Below, piece by piece: positions 21,956 to 32,770 of a stretch of DNA of 59,376 nucleotides. The first letter of the stretch is position 1. Each line of letters starts with the position of its first letter. The position numbers were made by a program, and so were the translations under genes. The stretch lies in contig MU621183.1 of assembly GCA_025399215.1 (NCBI GenBank), positions 1-59,376 on the forward strand, given 5' to 3'. The stretch comes from Globomyces pollinis-pini (Eukaryota; Chytridiomycota; Chytridiomycetes; Rhizophydiales; Globomycetaceae). The notes under the pieces were generated by a model that did no database searches, was not told where the DNA came from, and saw nothing but the letters and a program-made list of their open reading frames with translations.

Positions 21956-22698
21956 ACAATGATGACTCACTACCACAGTAACAACAACATCAATAGCTAA
22001 ATACAGTTGCCGCTGCCTAGCTATATTTCTTTGGCCATTCGGGCTTTCATTGTTGCAACTAGCAATTCTCGTAAGTCATCAGTCTTTTTTACACTATTAA
22101 CTTATCCTTTAAGAGTAAGTTTATTGGTTGGTATAGTCACTGCACTCATAGAGAAGTGGAAATCTAGCTCAAGAACTAAAACAGCTATAGAGTTGCAAAG
22201 TTCGAAATGTGTATCAACTTGAATTTATTAAAACCAAAACTTTGAAGAATAACTTTCTTTTTGTCTCTTTAGCATGTCGTTTTTTTAATTTAGGCTGTCG
22301 TCTTTCGTTCAAGTATATGGGACGAAGTGTGTATGATCCCTATCACCGTGTCTGATGATTGTTAGCCTGACCTTACACCGTTCATTGGGTACTATACCTC
22401 CAGCCCGTTTAGCTTTTCTACTGTGTTCTTTAGGTTTTAACGGTGAATTTAATTAAATCCACATTGATCGTGACTTTTGTAGTAATGTATTTTATAACTG
22501 GTCTATGAATTAGATCGTAAATATAGGTAGGTGTTTTGGTAATTCCATTTTGTAACTTTCCCACTCTTTGATTGTTTAATATTGTTGATGTCATCAGAAT
22601 TGAGCAAACAGAATAGTTAAAAAAAGAAAAGAATATAGAATAAAAAAGGTTGGGTTGTGTCGAACCTTTGGTTTTTTCACAGAGCGTTGGATGTTACT

Positions 22699-23139
22699 TC
22701 AGAATGTTGTATGTGACTGCAGTTTATTTGGGGAAAAATCAGGTTCCTCTATAAATAGCAACACAAACATTGTAAACTTACCCAACCTTTTGGCATGACT
22801 TTGATTGATTCCAAAGTGTCTGAGATGCGATTTATCTTGAATGCAATGAACACAGTCCACAGCAGCAGTCACATTCATACACCATCTGTTAATCGTTGCG
22901 ATGCCAACAAATGAGCTAGAGTCCACACCAACGACAGCTTTGATGATTTCTTCTTTTATTAAAGTATCTTGCACTTGACAAGAGTGATAAGGTTTTCCGA
23001 CCTGCTTCGAGATTTTACCACACAAGGATAAGGATTTGCCTAACATATAAGTAGCAAGCTTTTCAAAGGTTACACTTTTGGTGTTAGAGGCAGCCATGGT
23101 TTCATTGGGAATTGTTCGCCATTCCGCAACGGTAGACAA
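22699..23139 (-). CDS. Hypothetical 146-codon open frame in the transposon-rich island
   Basis: It starts MSTVAEWRTIPNETMAASN and contains several Cys and His residues (CVHCIQDKSHLRHFG). I find no homology. The surrounding minus-strand text has open pieces broken by stops, so this may be the last intact part of a decayed mobile-element gene. Its length is near what could arise by chance in AT-rich DNA. Confidence 0.25.
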   Translation of the reverse strand: MSTVAEWRTIPNETMAASNTKSVTFEKLATYMLGKSLSLCGKISKQVGKPYHSCQVQDTLIKEEIIKAVVGVDSSSFVGIATINRWCMNVTAAVDCVHCIQDKSHLRHFGINQSHAKRLGKFTMFVLLFIEEPDFSPNKLQSHTTF

Positions 23140-23463
23140 GATGGAATTGCTTTGATGACGAAAACTACAAAGTTTTTGGATTCCACACCAGAGAAGCTTT
23201 GTTCAAGAGTAGTTAACTGTTTCACTTCCATAGCAATGTGTCCGAGAGATGGGCTCTACTAGAGTCTTTAACGGTGACAGTTTTGAATCTTTCAGATTAG
23301 TTTTGATGGTTGCCAGTTTGTCATCAACTTATAGTTAGAGTGGTAGCATCTGGAATCTGCAGAGCTGCTAGTTCTCTTCTGTCAGGGGACAGTTGATAAA
23401 TAAGCTTTTGCTTGAACTGGTGCTGATAACCGTTTTCATTGTATGATGTAATTCTATGTTTTA

Positions 23464-23485
23464 TACGTGTCTTCATGGCACGTGT
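23464..23485. repeat. Imperfect palindrome, second copy
   Basis: ACGTGTCTTCATGGCACGT parallels the palindrome at 21933-21955 (ACGTGTCTTAATGACACGT). The two copies differ at two positions and lie about 1.5 kb apart. Confidence 0.6.
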
Positions 23486-24116
23486 ATGCAATAGTTCTTG
23501 AATTTTCTGTCTGAAATTTTCAGTACTTAAGGTGGAATCAAACGTTGAGAAAGCGAGGCGGAAAGATGTAAAAATTTGCTTAGTTTGTTAAAGCTGCAGA
23601 AGGTAGACGACCTATTACTGGTTATAATAAGAAATTGCTATTTGGCTTCACACACTATGGCAAGAACTGAGATTTCCGCATATTTTCTGTTTGCCCTTTC
23701 AAGTATTTTTATGTTGTTTAAAAGATAAATATGAACACGACACTATTGAGTTGTTTATAAGAATGACTCTAGAACTAGCAAAACCTTATACTGGACAAGA
23801 TTGTACTACGCCCTTCTATATTTTTAATTCAGTCTGTGTTAGTGTCTTCTATTAACTCATTTAACCAATAACCAAATTAAAATAACCTTCTGGAAAATAA
23901 ATAGAACAACCTTGATGTAGCAATAGGCGAGCTGCCCATCTCCGAAGCTAAAAGTGAGCCATGCAATTACAAAAGCACTCCTCTATCTTATCAAATCTCA
24001 AAAACAATTTGTTGGGTTTCTAAATGATGATGCCACTTGTGGCAATACATAAAAAAAAAAAAATATACTAATAAAACTTAACTTACGACTTTGCATCAAT
24101 CCATCCATCCATCCTT

Positions 24117-24463
24117 TTACAATTTGTCAATAAATTTTTCATGTCTTTTTAAATTCTCTCCAATCCGCTGTTTCATATCAATGATGGTACTACTATTATT
24201 TTTACTTTTAGCAGATGGTCGTATGATATGAAAGGTAAATCCAATTTGAATCAAGTTTGTAAATGTAGACAAAAATCAAGGATAAATTGAAAAAGCAAAA
24301 TTTGGTATCTCGTTCGGGCAATACAAATATGTCAAGGCTTACAAACTAACCGCATGTAAAGTTGGTGTGATTGTGAAGTCAACGCCTTTAACCACGGTTT
24401 AACGTCTTGACGCTCAGTTGTTGCAAGGAATTGGAAACTGGAGAGGACATCTTTAGACGTCAT
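24117..24463 (-). pseudogene. Possible small gene or gene remnant
   Basis: On the minus strand ATG at 24463 gives MTSKDVLSSFQFLATTERQD and an amphipathic stretch to about 24360. A later frame gives DMKQRIGENLKRHEKFIDKL followed by TAA at 24117-24119. The composition looks coding at both ends, but I could not find GT-AG introns joining the two frames. It may be a decayed gene at the edge of the island. Family not recognised. Confidence 0.3.
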
Positions 24464-24666
24464 GGACAGGTAGTTCTAAAACACCAAGATGCTTTTTCGT
24501 TAACCTTAACCCATTGACGAGGTAACGCACTAGGGCACTACAATTTTTTTCAGAACTATTTAACCCAAAACTATCAGGAATATTCACTGTATATAAATAA
24601 ATCGGTTAATTAAATCATCATGAACATAACAAGGGTTACCTTTTTATAAAATTGAAAGAAATAATA

Positions 24667-25309
24667 ATACCATAATTCGGCTGGTATAAGAAACTGAAAC
24701 GTGCAAAATAAATAAACATTTTCCATGTACTTTTTGACAATTTCTTATAACATCGGAATAATTTTTGGATATTATAGTTGAACGATTCTGACTTGACCAT
24801 ACATCTCTAACACGCTCAAAAACCCTATGTCTGAAGTTTCGTTTCAAACAGACGTGAAACCATTGTGCAGAACTTATTGAATACATGAGCAAAAATGAGT
24901 AGCCAAACTATTGAAAACGATTGCACTCATTCATGCAATTGATCAGCCGGAAATCAATCCATCAACTGTCTCCAAGTGGCGAAATACTTTCAAACACGGT
25001 AATTGATTCTTGGCTAAACTACAGGGGTTAACTCTCTAATTTGACCTTGGATGATATAGAAATAATCACCTAATTTGATTTTACAAAAACGAATCACTCT
25101 ACTGAATGTTTTTAATAATCACCATGCATCATGTTCGGTTTTACAGCAACGAATCACTCTACTGGATTAAATAATAATCGCTTTATAATCAGCAGTTTAA
25201 ATGGTTTAATCGCTTCCAATTCGTCCGTTTCTTGTATTCCTGTTTGTGTTTAATCTTTTTGATAAATTTCTTGTACCCCGTATTTCTAATACCAGCCGAA
25301 TTACGGTAT
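24667..25309. mobile_element. TIR element, copy B (643 bp)
   Basis: The ends are inverted repeats of about 27 nt: ATACCATAATTCGGCTGGTA at 24667 and the complement of ATACCGTAATTCGGCTGGTA ending at 25309. Inside, MSSQTIEN is followed in another frame by HAIDQPEINPSTVSKWRNTF, a helix-turn-helix-like stretch seen in DNA transposases. The rest lacks a transposase core, so it is a non-autonomous or decayed DNA transposon. It also holds a 60-bp direct duplication around CGAATCACTCTACTG (25090 and 25150). Confidence 0.65.
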
Positions 25310-25630
25310 AAGATAAAGGGTTACGAAGAACTCGCCCTCACCCTCTTCCAACATCTTTAAATCTAATCTCTCCTCAGGATTAGGAACTTCATTTGAGAAC
25401 ATCGAATCCATTGATGCTGTAGAGGATCAAGCGCACTATAAAATAGTACATTCATAACTATTTGTGATAGAAACACATTCTCTTCCGGATCTTTGAAATT
25501 GAAAAAAATATCAGAACCCTAAGCGTTATTGAAGTGTTTTTATGCAAAATCGAGGCGGATTTATCATTTTCCTTTCTTTTCTATTACTCTGTGCATAAAA
25601 GTGGACCCTTTTTTCCAAATGACAGTTATA

Positions 25631-26158
25631 AGAGCCTTGTTCAAGTATAATTGAGTTGAAATTGAAATTTTTTTCAACCTGTTGTTCAAGTACCGTTTTT
25701 TTTTTAGTTTTTTCTAATTGAAAATTGAAAATCAGTAACCCTAACCGTAACCCTAATTGAGGGTTGAAATCTTAGTTGAAAATCAATAAAAACAAGTTTG
25801 ACCCTCGGACAAAAAAAATGTCTGAATCAATTGATTGATTATAATGACCAAAGATCATTTCTTATGGTGAAAATGGTAGAGGGTGAGGCTCTATAAGAAC
25901 GTTTGTCTTGTTGGGCCACTTTGTTGGTTACTGTAATCAAAACCGCGGAAATAACAATATTTTCTACACTCATGTTCAAACCTTATCCAAGTATTTTCAA
26001 AAAAATTGAAAAATTGTAGTTGAAAATTTTCAACTAATAGTTGAGTTTCAATTGTGGTCTGAGAGCACAATTGAAATTGAAAAAATAATTGAAAAATCTA
26101 GCGTTTGATTGGTTGAAATCTCAATTATGAATTTTCAATTTTTCTTGAACAAGGCTCT
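25631..26158. mobile_element. MITE-like element with 15-bp perfect TIRs (528 bp)
   Basis: AGAGCCTTGTTCAAG at 25631-25645 is exactly inverted as CTTGAACAAGGCTCT at 26144-26158. The similarity extends imperfectly inward through TTGAAA/TTTCAA-rich sequence. There is no open frame of note. Size, AT richness and structure fit a miniature inverted-repeat element. A target-site duplication is not clear. The interior contains CCCTAACCGTAACCCTAA, a telomere-like stretch. Confidence 0.7.
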
Positions 26159-26159
26159 A

Positions 26160-26900
26160 ACTAATGAAGACAAATTGAGATTAAAGCTCTCAGAAAGGCC
26201 GGAATTAAACCAATTTCTATTTCCAATTGCATCGTCTTAAATTGAATGGGACATTACCACCAAAAGTTTGGAAATTATTTTGGATTCTAGGTATTATTAG
26301 AAGATATCATAAAAACTATACAGATACGGAGGTGCTTCACGGTTGTGGGCTAAGATGTGATCGGCAGCACCTGAACAAGTGGTCTGAGTATGAGGAAGGC
26401 CAAGGGCAACAACATATTACTACGGGAGGCTACCCAAATCAAATGGCTTGAATACACAAAGAAAATGTTGCTTAAGTCAGACGACCGTATTTTGTGACAC
26501 GACAAAACAATGGTGAATGTGTATTCTATAGAGAATTATTGCCTCACATGTTCAACAAGGTGGTGCTGGTCAAATGCTCTGGGTTTGCATCTCACATCAC
26601 GCATATGGAAAGCGTTTAGTACGTTTTAGAATAAAGAACTGAAAAACTGGCGCAGAGTAATATGTCTTTGTCGATAGTGAAAATCGGTCTGGCACAGTCA
26701 ATGAGGTTTCCTTCTCGGGTTGGTTCCGCTCTAGGTCTATGTGATATGGAAAATAACTATGAATATCATTGATGAACAGATCTTTTTGAGAATATCCCCA
26801 AAACTGATGTTATTGTTTTTCCATATCAGCTAATGACTGCAAAGATTATCAGGACACGTGATATCTGGAAAGAAAGTTACTGAATGTTATTGATGGTGCA
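26160..26900 (+). pseudogene. Decayed Tc1/mariner-like transposase
   Basis: Fragments in shifting frames resemble Tc1 transposase: KLSERPELNQF, CGLRCDRQHLNKWSEYEEGQ, a KSDDRIL..HDKT stretch, and GGAGQMLWVCISHHAYGK, which parallels the GG.SVMVWGC.S..G.G block before the second catalytic Asp. Numerous stops and frameshifts interrupt it. It starts right at the right end of the MITE-like element. No intact reading frame is present. Confidence 0.55.
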
Positions 26901-27231
26901 CTAATTACTGTAACACCTTATTATTTCTTTTTGTTTCTCGCAATACGTTTATTATGACATGGATGCCCACAATAATTGTACCACGTGAATCCCTCTCAGT
27001 CTATTACATAATGGCAGTTAAAGCACATAGACGATTTTCATTATAAAGTCACTATATTTACTGTAGTATAAAATGAAGAACATTTTCTTTATATGTATCA
27101 AAAGATACCAAAGTAAGGATGTTACATGTGTATAACTATTGGACGAGTCCTTGATTTAAAGCAATATTTCTAGCGATTTTGCGGTAAAGGAATAAATTTG
27201 AGCAGTTATGGGCTGATAGTTAAAATAATAG
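26901..27231. other. Intergenic, nothing recognised
   Basis: AT-rich sequence lies between the transposase remnant and the NDUFAF1 stop codon. I see no gene, repeat or RNA. Confidence 0.4.
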
Positions 27232-28230
27232 TTATGTTTTTTTATTAATATCAATTGTAGCTTTTTTTGACTTGAACTCACTATTGACATTCTTATCATT
27301 TGGTGCAAACCATTGAACCCTATCCAGTATCGAAGGTGGTGATTCTCCAGGCCGCAATCTCTTCAAAAATCCATCTTTGTCTATATATTGACCATAGTCC
27401 AATACATCAAAGTCTCCAAGAGTATTTGGTGAGTTATATAGTGATATAGAGTCTATTTCTAGCGAAAAATCTCCTGGCTGACGTACAACAGAGAACCCAA
27501 TAGTTTTAACCTTTTCCCTGTTCATACGCAACTGTTGTGGCTGAACATATCTATTGGTAATGAGATTTTAAGAGATATACCCATGACTTGTTCTTACAAA
27601 ATCTCGAAACGGAATCTAGGTTGAATGGGATAACAAAATATTTACTAGTATAGTTTCAAATTCTCCTGGTGTCCTAAAAAACAATCGATGTTGCCAAATA
27701 AAAGTTGGAAAAACTGAATCAGTTCGAATATTCACCATCCTGAAAGAATAAGATGTCAGATAGTATTACCAATCTCGCTTATCCCCTTTTGCACGTATTT
27801 TCAAGTAACGGAACATACTTGTCTGTGGATTAAGTGCCAATGCATTAAGCTTACGTCTATCCTGGGTCGGTGAAATAGTGTCAACTCTTTTTCCTTTGAT
27901 CTTATTCCCGCATACCCAGAACGTTCAATGGACAATCCTTCCGGAACCTTAGTCGATATTGTACCCCAAAATAGGGCAGTATTCTCTGGAGTCAATCCCC
28001 AATATGCTTCACTGTAGCCCCCCAAATCAGCATCGGATCCTACTAGCCAATCCTGAAGGGTTTCTATGTTATTGAATTTGAACAAGAGTTTTTGAGTCTC
28101 ATCAGGCATTCTGAGTTGCATCACTACTATAAGTAACTCTACTGTTGAATTTACTCTGCTTTGATTGCTGTCCTACATAGTCCAACGAGCGCTTCAAATA
28201 TCCACTCAGAAATTTGTATTTGTCACTCAT
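27232..28230 (-). CDS. NDUFAF1/CIA30-like complex I assembly factor
   Basis: Exon 1 starts MSDKYKFLSGYLKRSLDYVG. Later exons give LLFKFNNIETLQDWLVGSDA, DLGGYSEAYWGLTP, ALFWGTISTKVPEG, ERSGYAGIRSKE, MFRYLKIRAKGDKRDW, IPFRDFVRTS and TIGFSVVRQPGDFSLEIDSI. The SD.DLGGYS, F.G..S....., RSGYA.IRS, PF.DFV and GF.LEI blocks are the CIA30 fold of the mitochondrial complex I assembly factor. Six or so introns of about 27-37 nt are needed. Its presence implies that the organism has respiratory complex I. The start codon lies 37 bp from that of the divergent zinc-knuckle gene. Confidence 0.85.
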
Positions 28231-28267
28231 GAATTCAAAAGTTTTTTTCTTTTTATCAATCAAATTT
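28231..28267. promoter_or_regulatory. 37-bp divergent start-to-start spacer
   Basis: Only 37 bp separate the ATG of NDUFAF1 (minus) from that of the AIR/ZCCHC7-like gene (plus). Any core promoter must be shared or must overlap the opposite gene's first exon. Confidence 0.5.
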
Positions 28268-29279
28268 ATGGACGAGAAGACAACGATGGGTCCCATCGAC
28301 TATGATCCATTAACAGGTATCGAATAATAACTTATACAAGATTATTTGTTTGATCCTTCTGTTGGGCCTTACAAACCAGTAGATGCTGATACACAGAAAT
28401 TGATTGATTCAATTGTGGATATGGATGCGCAAGATGGTCAAAAGCGTTATTATTTAGATATTGTATGTAGGTTTTGTAGGAAACCTGGTCATATATTCCG
28501 GGACTGTAAAGAAGCAGAAACAAGATGTCATCTATGTAAAGCTGATCATGATCCTCAACGATGTCCGCTCCAGATAGTTTGCTTTTGGTGTTTTAATCGA
28601 GGGCATGCAAAACAGGTATTTTCTTCAAAGTTTATGTGAAGGATTGCCCAAATTTTGACAATTCTTCAAGATTCTGTGACTTTTGTGATTCCAGTGGACA
28701 CTCCTCCAGAGTAACTAATGGGAAATCTCATTTTAGGATTGTGAATTGATTTGGAGACAATACATCCGAGTGGTAACCAAAGTGTATTTAAGTTTTTTAG
28801 AAGGTTAATAGACAACCTCTTGTAAAGAATCAATTTATTGCAGGATGTTACAAATGCGGTTTAGATGTATTGTCTTGATGATTTTCTTTAATATGTAGGA
28901 TCATTTTGGAGACTTTTGTAGTTCAACACATAGTTCATACCAAACGAAGACAGCATTTAATGTAACCAGCTCAGAAATACGTCAACTGGAACTGCAATGC
29001 AAAGGAATCGATCCGTCCCAGCGTGAAAGAATTACAAAGAAGTCACCATCTCGACAAAATAACATCAATATGGAAAAGGACAACCGAAGGAAATCTTATC
29101 CCCTTACTAGTTCATCGCAAAAAAGTTTCAATTCAAGCCGCCATTCATTATCAAGGAATGAATATGCCAGGATTGGTGGATACTCTGAGAGACAGGATTA
29201 TGATCAAAGATCCGACAGACATACAGAGCAAAAATCCAAGTCTAAATATTCACCGAAATATAAGGGAGGTTATTATTAA
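28268..29279 (+). CDS. AIR1/AIR2 (ZCCHC7)-like zinc-knuckle protein of the TRAMP complex
   Basis: Six exons encode five CCHC knuckles: CRFCRKPGHIFRDC, CHLCKADHDPQRC, CFWCFNRGHAKQDC, CDFCDSSGHSSRDC and CYKCGLDDHFGDFC. Between the fourth and fifth is LIWRQYIRV, matching the conserved WR.Y segment of Air proteins. The C-terminus is basic and Ser/Arg-rich (RSDRHTEQKSKSKYS) and ends YKGGYY*. In the family it is the RNA-binding subunit of the nuclear TRAMP polyadenylation and exosome-activating complex. Introns are about 24-41 nt. Confidence 0.87.
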
Positions 29280-29490
29280 CTGTTTTAGTGAATAGATATA
29301 ATTAAGGTTAGGAAATAGTTTGTCCCTCTCAGTCTCTAATATAACTAAAGTAGCAATGGGTACAACTACCTGTAACTTTTGTTTAAAGTTCTTGTTTTAT
29401 AATTATCCTCTGATTTAAGTTTCCAATGGAAAGAATACCGAGCACCAAATTTTAAACTTTTCCATATTTTTTTTTTTTTTTAAATTTCAA

Positions 29491-31659
29491 ATGGGAACAC
29501 ATAAAAAAGAAAAGAATTCGGTGAAGAAGGCAAAAGCAACTACTAACCCTGAAACTTCTCATTCTCTATCAAATATCACCAAGACTAAGGGTGTGAATTT
29601 TTACCGAGGTAAGCATTTCATACTGACTGTTGTTAGATGCTAAAAAGGTTCGCCAATTGAATGTCTTGAAGGGTGGGAAAGCAATTCGAGATGCAAAAGG
29701 AAACGTTATCAAAGAAGCAATTTACCAATCGAAACTTCCTTCAGGGACACAGGCTAGGGTAGAACCGAACAGACGGTGGTTTGGTATGAAATCCATTTTT
29801 TAAATTCATGGTAGAAAACACACGAGTGGTGGGACAGAAAGAATTAGATGCTTTTAGAACTGCAATGAATTCAAAGATTAACGACCCTTACAGTTTTGTC
29901 TTAAGAACAAAACAACTACCTTTGGGATTAGCAGCTGACTTACCAACTGTATGCATTCATTTATTCTTATCAAATATTAGGAAGCTAGAATGCATTTACT
30001 AGAGGCTGATCCATTTGACAATACTTTTGGTCCAAAAGCCCAAAGAAAACGACCAAAACTGAATGTATCAGATATATCGGAGTTGGTGAATCATGCAGAA
30101 GAAAAATTAGACGGATATCACTCTGATAAAGATACTGGGCTACCACAAGAAGATACGGGGATACTCACCACAATGTCTAATCCAATCTTTGCTAAAGGTC
30201 AATCTAAAAGAATCTGGAATGAATTATATAAAGTATTGTTCTTTTTTATTCTAATGTTTTCTAGGTTATCGATTCATCTGATGTTATTATCCATGTCTTA
30301 GATGCAAGGGATCCAAATGGTACACGTTGTTTTAACGTTGAACGTCATTTGAAGAAAGATGCCCGTCATAAGCAATTGGTATTCGTGTTGAACAAATGTG
30401 ATTTAGTCCCTGCCTGGGTGACAGTAATGGTTTGCAATGAATAATGTTAGGAAAAATGGAAGAAGACTTTAGAGAAGGAATATCCGACCGTAGCTTTTCA
30501 TGCTAACATTAACAATCCGTTCGGAAAATCTGCACTGATTAATCTTTTACGACAATTTAGCAAATTGCATTCTGATAAGAAACAAATTTCGATTGGATTC
30601 GTTGGTTATCCTAATACTGGAAAGAGTTCTATTATTAACACTTTGAAACAAAAGAAAGTTTGTACTGTAGCTCCTATACCTGGTGAAACCAGAGTAAGCT
30701 TGATTGATTGCTAATCGTAGACTTGGCAATATATTGCGCTTATGAAGAGAATTTTCTTAATTGATTGTCCTGGTGTGGTTTATGGCAGCAATAACGACTC
30801 TGAGACCGATATTATTTTAAAAGGTGTTGTTCGAGTTGAAAATGTTGAAAATACTGAAGAGCATATACCAGTATTACTATCTCGTGTCAGAAAAGAGTAT
30901 ATGGAGAGAACTTATGGTGTTTCTGGATGGACCGATTCGGAGGATTTCTTATCAAAAATTGCTTATAAATATGGGAAACTACTAAAGGTATCAATTGGCT
31001 GTTAGTTTTAACTATGTTTATAGGGTGGTGAACCGGATATTAACACAATCTCAAAGATGGTATTGAATGATTGGATCCGTGGTAAAATTCCTTTTTATAC
31101 ACTTCCATCGGGGGAGAAAGCACCAAAAGAGAAAGAAGATGAAGGCTTGGAAGATTTAGACCAAAAGGGACCTAAAAACGTCCAACAAAGGATGAAGAAC
31201 ATCAGAGTGACAGCTGATTTTCTTACAACTGATATGCATGGCCCTGAAGGCGAACATGTATCTGAAGAATCAAATACAAATATTGACAAGGCGGATGAAT
31301 CGCCAGCGATTGAAGATACAGAAGCGGATCCCGAAGCAAGTTGGGATGAAGTATTTGGCGGAATAAATGAGAGTAGTTGTTTGGAGACAGTAGTCGAATT
31401 AAAGAAAAATATATCTGAAAATGACGATGATTTGGATGACTCTCATTCAGAAGCTTCAGAAAAAGAAATCTCAAGTGTTTCAGATGAAGATGAACAGGAA
31501 CAGAAATTACCTCGCAAAACTACAAATAAATCCAAAGCGAAAAACTTCTACACAGATGCGAATGTGAAGAATCGAAATCGCAAGAAATCAAAAATTGACG
31601 GAGTTGCCAAGAAGTCTCCAAATTTCAAGAAAGGTTTAACACGAGCAGGAAAGAAATAG
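29491..31659 (+). CDS. NOG2: Nucleolar GTPase NOG2/GNL2
   Basis: The start is [18 protein letters not shown]. The GTPase motifs are circularly permuted, as in the YlqF/NOG family: [13 protein letters not shown], then G4 NKCDL, then G1 GYPNTGKSS, then G3 DCPGV. Other family blocks are [20 protein letters not shown] and [14 protein letters not shown]. The C-terminus alternates acidic and basic stretches and ends GLTRAGKK*. The family acts in maturation and nuclear export of pre-60S ribosomes. Seven or so introns of about 26-31 nt join all blocks in phase. The length (about 630 aa) is normal. Confidence 0.95.
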
Positions 31660-31790
31660 TAGTGTGAATTAATATACTCTAACATTTTTAATTTTATCTT
31701 AACAACTCTATAAGACAAGAAATGTAAACCAGTTTTATTGGCTGACAGATGATTTCTCAAATTGCTGATGGAATTCAATTTTTTTCACTT

Positions 31791-32525
31791 ATGATGTCAA
31801 CAATAAAATACGCATTGGTAGTGAGTGGACCATCTGGCTCTGGAAAAAGCACACTACTTGAAAGGTAAATCCAACACTTAACGATGGTAGGTATTTTTTG
31901 TATATTGAAGTATATTTTAATGAAGATTGTTCGCGAAGTTTCCTGGAAAGTTTGGGTTTTCTGTTTCTCGTAAGATTTAAAATTGTAATTGAACCAGATT
32001 GTACTCGTTCGCCAAGACCTGGAGAAGTTGATGGTGTAAACTACAATTTTATTGGAAGGGAGTTGTTTGAGGAAATGTCAAAGACAGGGAAGTTTATAGA
32101 GACAGCGGAATTCAGTGGTAATCTTTATGGCACTTCATATGATGCCATTAAGAAGATTGAAGATGGTAAGAAGATTTGTGTTTTGGATTTGGAAGTGAAA
32201 GGGGTACAAGCAATTAAACGTAGTAACATTCAAGCTAAATTCGTGTAAGAATAGCATTGTTATCTATTCGAATCTACATTACCTATTTTTCTAGTCGACT
32301 GATATTTGTAGATTTATCCAACCACCAGATTTAACAGTTTTGGAAGAGCGGTTACGACTGCGTAAAACAGAGACCGAAGATTCATTAGCGAAAAGACTTG
32401 CATCTGCAAAAGAGTCATTTGATTTTGCAGATCAACCAGGATCGTATGATATTCGTATTATAAATGACGACCAAGACGACGCATACTCCAAATTTGAAGA
32501 CTATATTAAAAAGACTTTCAGTTAA
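31791..32525 (+). CDS. Guanylate kinase
   Basis: The frame begins MMSTIKYALVVSGPSGSGKS with the P-loop GPSGSGKST. It continues LFAKFPGKFGFSVSH, CTRSPRPGEVDGVNYNFI, FIETAEFSGNLYGTS, LDLEVKGVQAIKR and FIQPPDLTVLEERLR, the classical GMP kinase order. It converts GMP + ATP to GDP + ADP. The Arg of the usual TTR.PR.GE appears as CTRSPRPGE. The first intron resolves into two abutting GT-AG units (31865-31890 and 31891-31925); removing only the first shifts the frame. Confidence 0.93.
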
Positions 32526-32770
32526 TTGTTTACTAAATCATTAAATTATTAGACCTTGGCCACGTTGTGGAAGTGAAAGCAGATCAGAAGCCAAAAAAGT
32601 GCATTCATATTTGAAATACTGGACATTCAATAAAATCACAATCTGGTTTTACCCTTTCTCACTGTCTTCTATTATTTATTGAGCAGTGTTAGTAACTCTT
32701 AAAACGCGTCCATGGGCGGCGTAGTTCACCTGTTTCAAACTTTCATTCGATATTTTTTACCACTAAATCG

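Larger units (their letters stand above)
20143..24116. other. Gene-poor island, first part
   Basis: Almost 4 kb holds no gene I can support. It contains a tandem pair of about 33 bp at 20769-20834, a decayed transposon-like copy at 21215-21584, two related palindromes at 21933-21955 and 23464-23485, and a 146-codon open frame on the minus strand (22699-23139) of unknown nature. Short poly-A and CATC runs occur near 24050-24115. Confidence 0.5.

Noticed and set aside
24100..24116. CATC microsatellite as a feature of interest
   Set aside because: Only about four units; ordinary simple sequence.
25731..25770. Telomere or chromosome end
   Set aside because: Only two to three CCCTAA-like units, inside an element with TIRs and with unique DNA on both sides.
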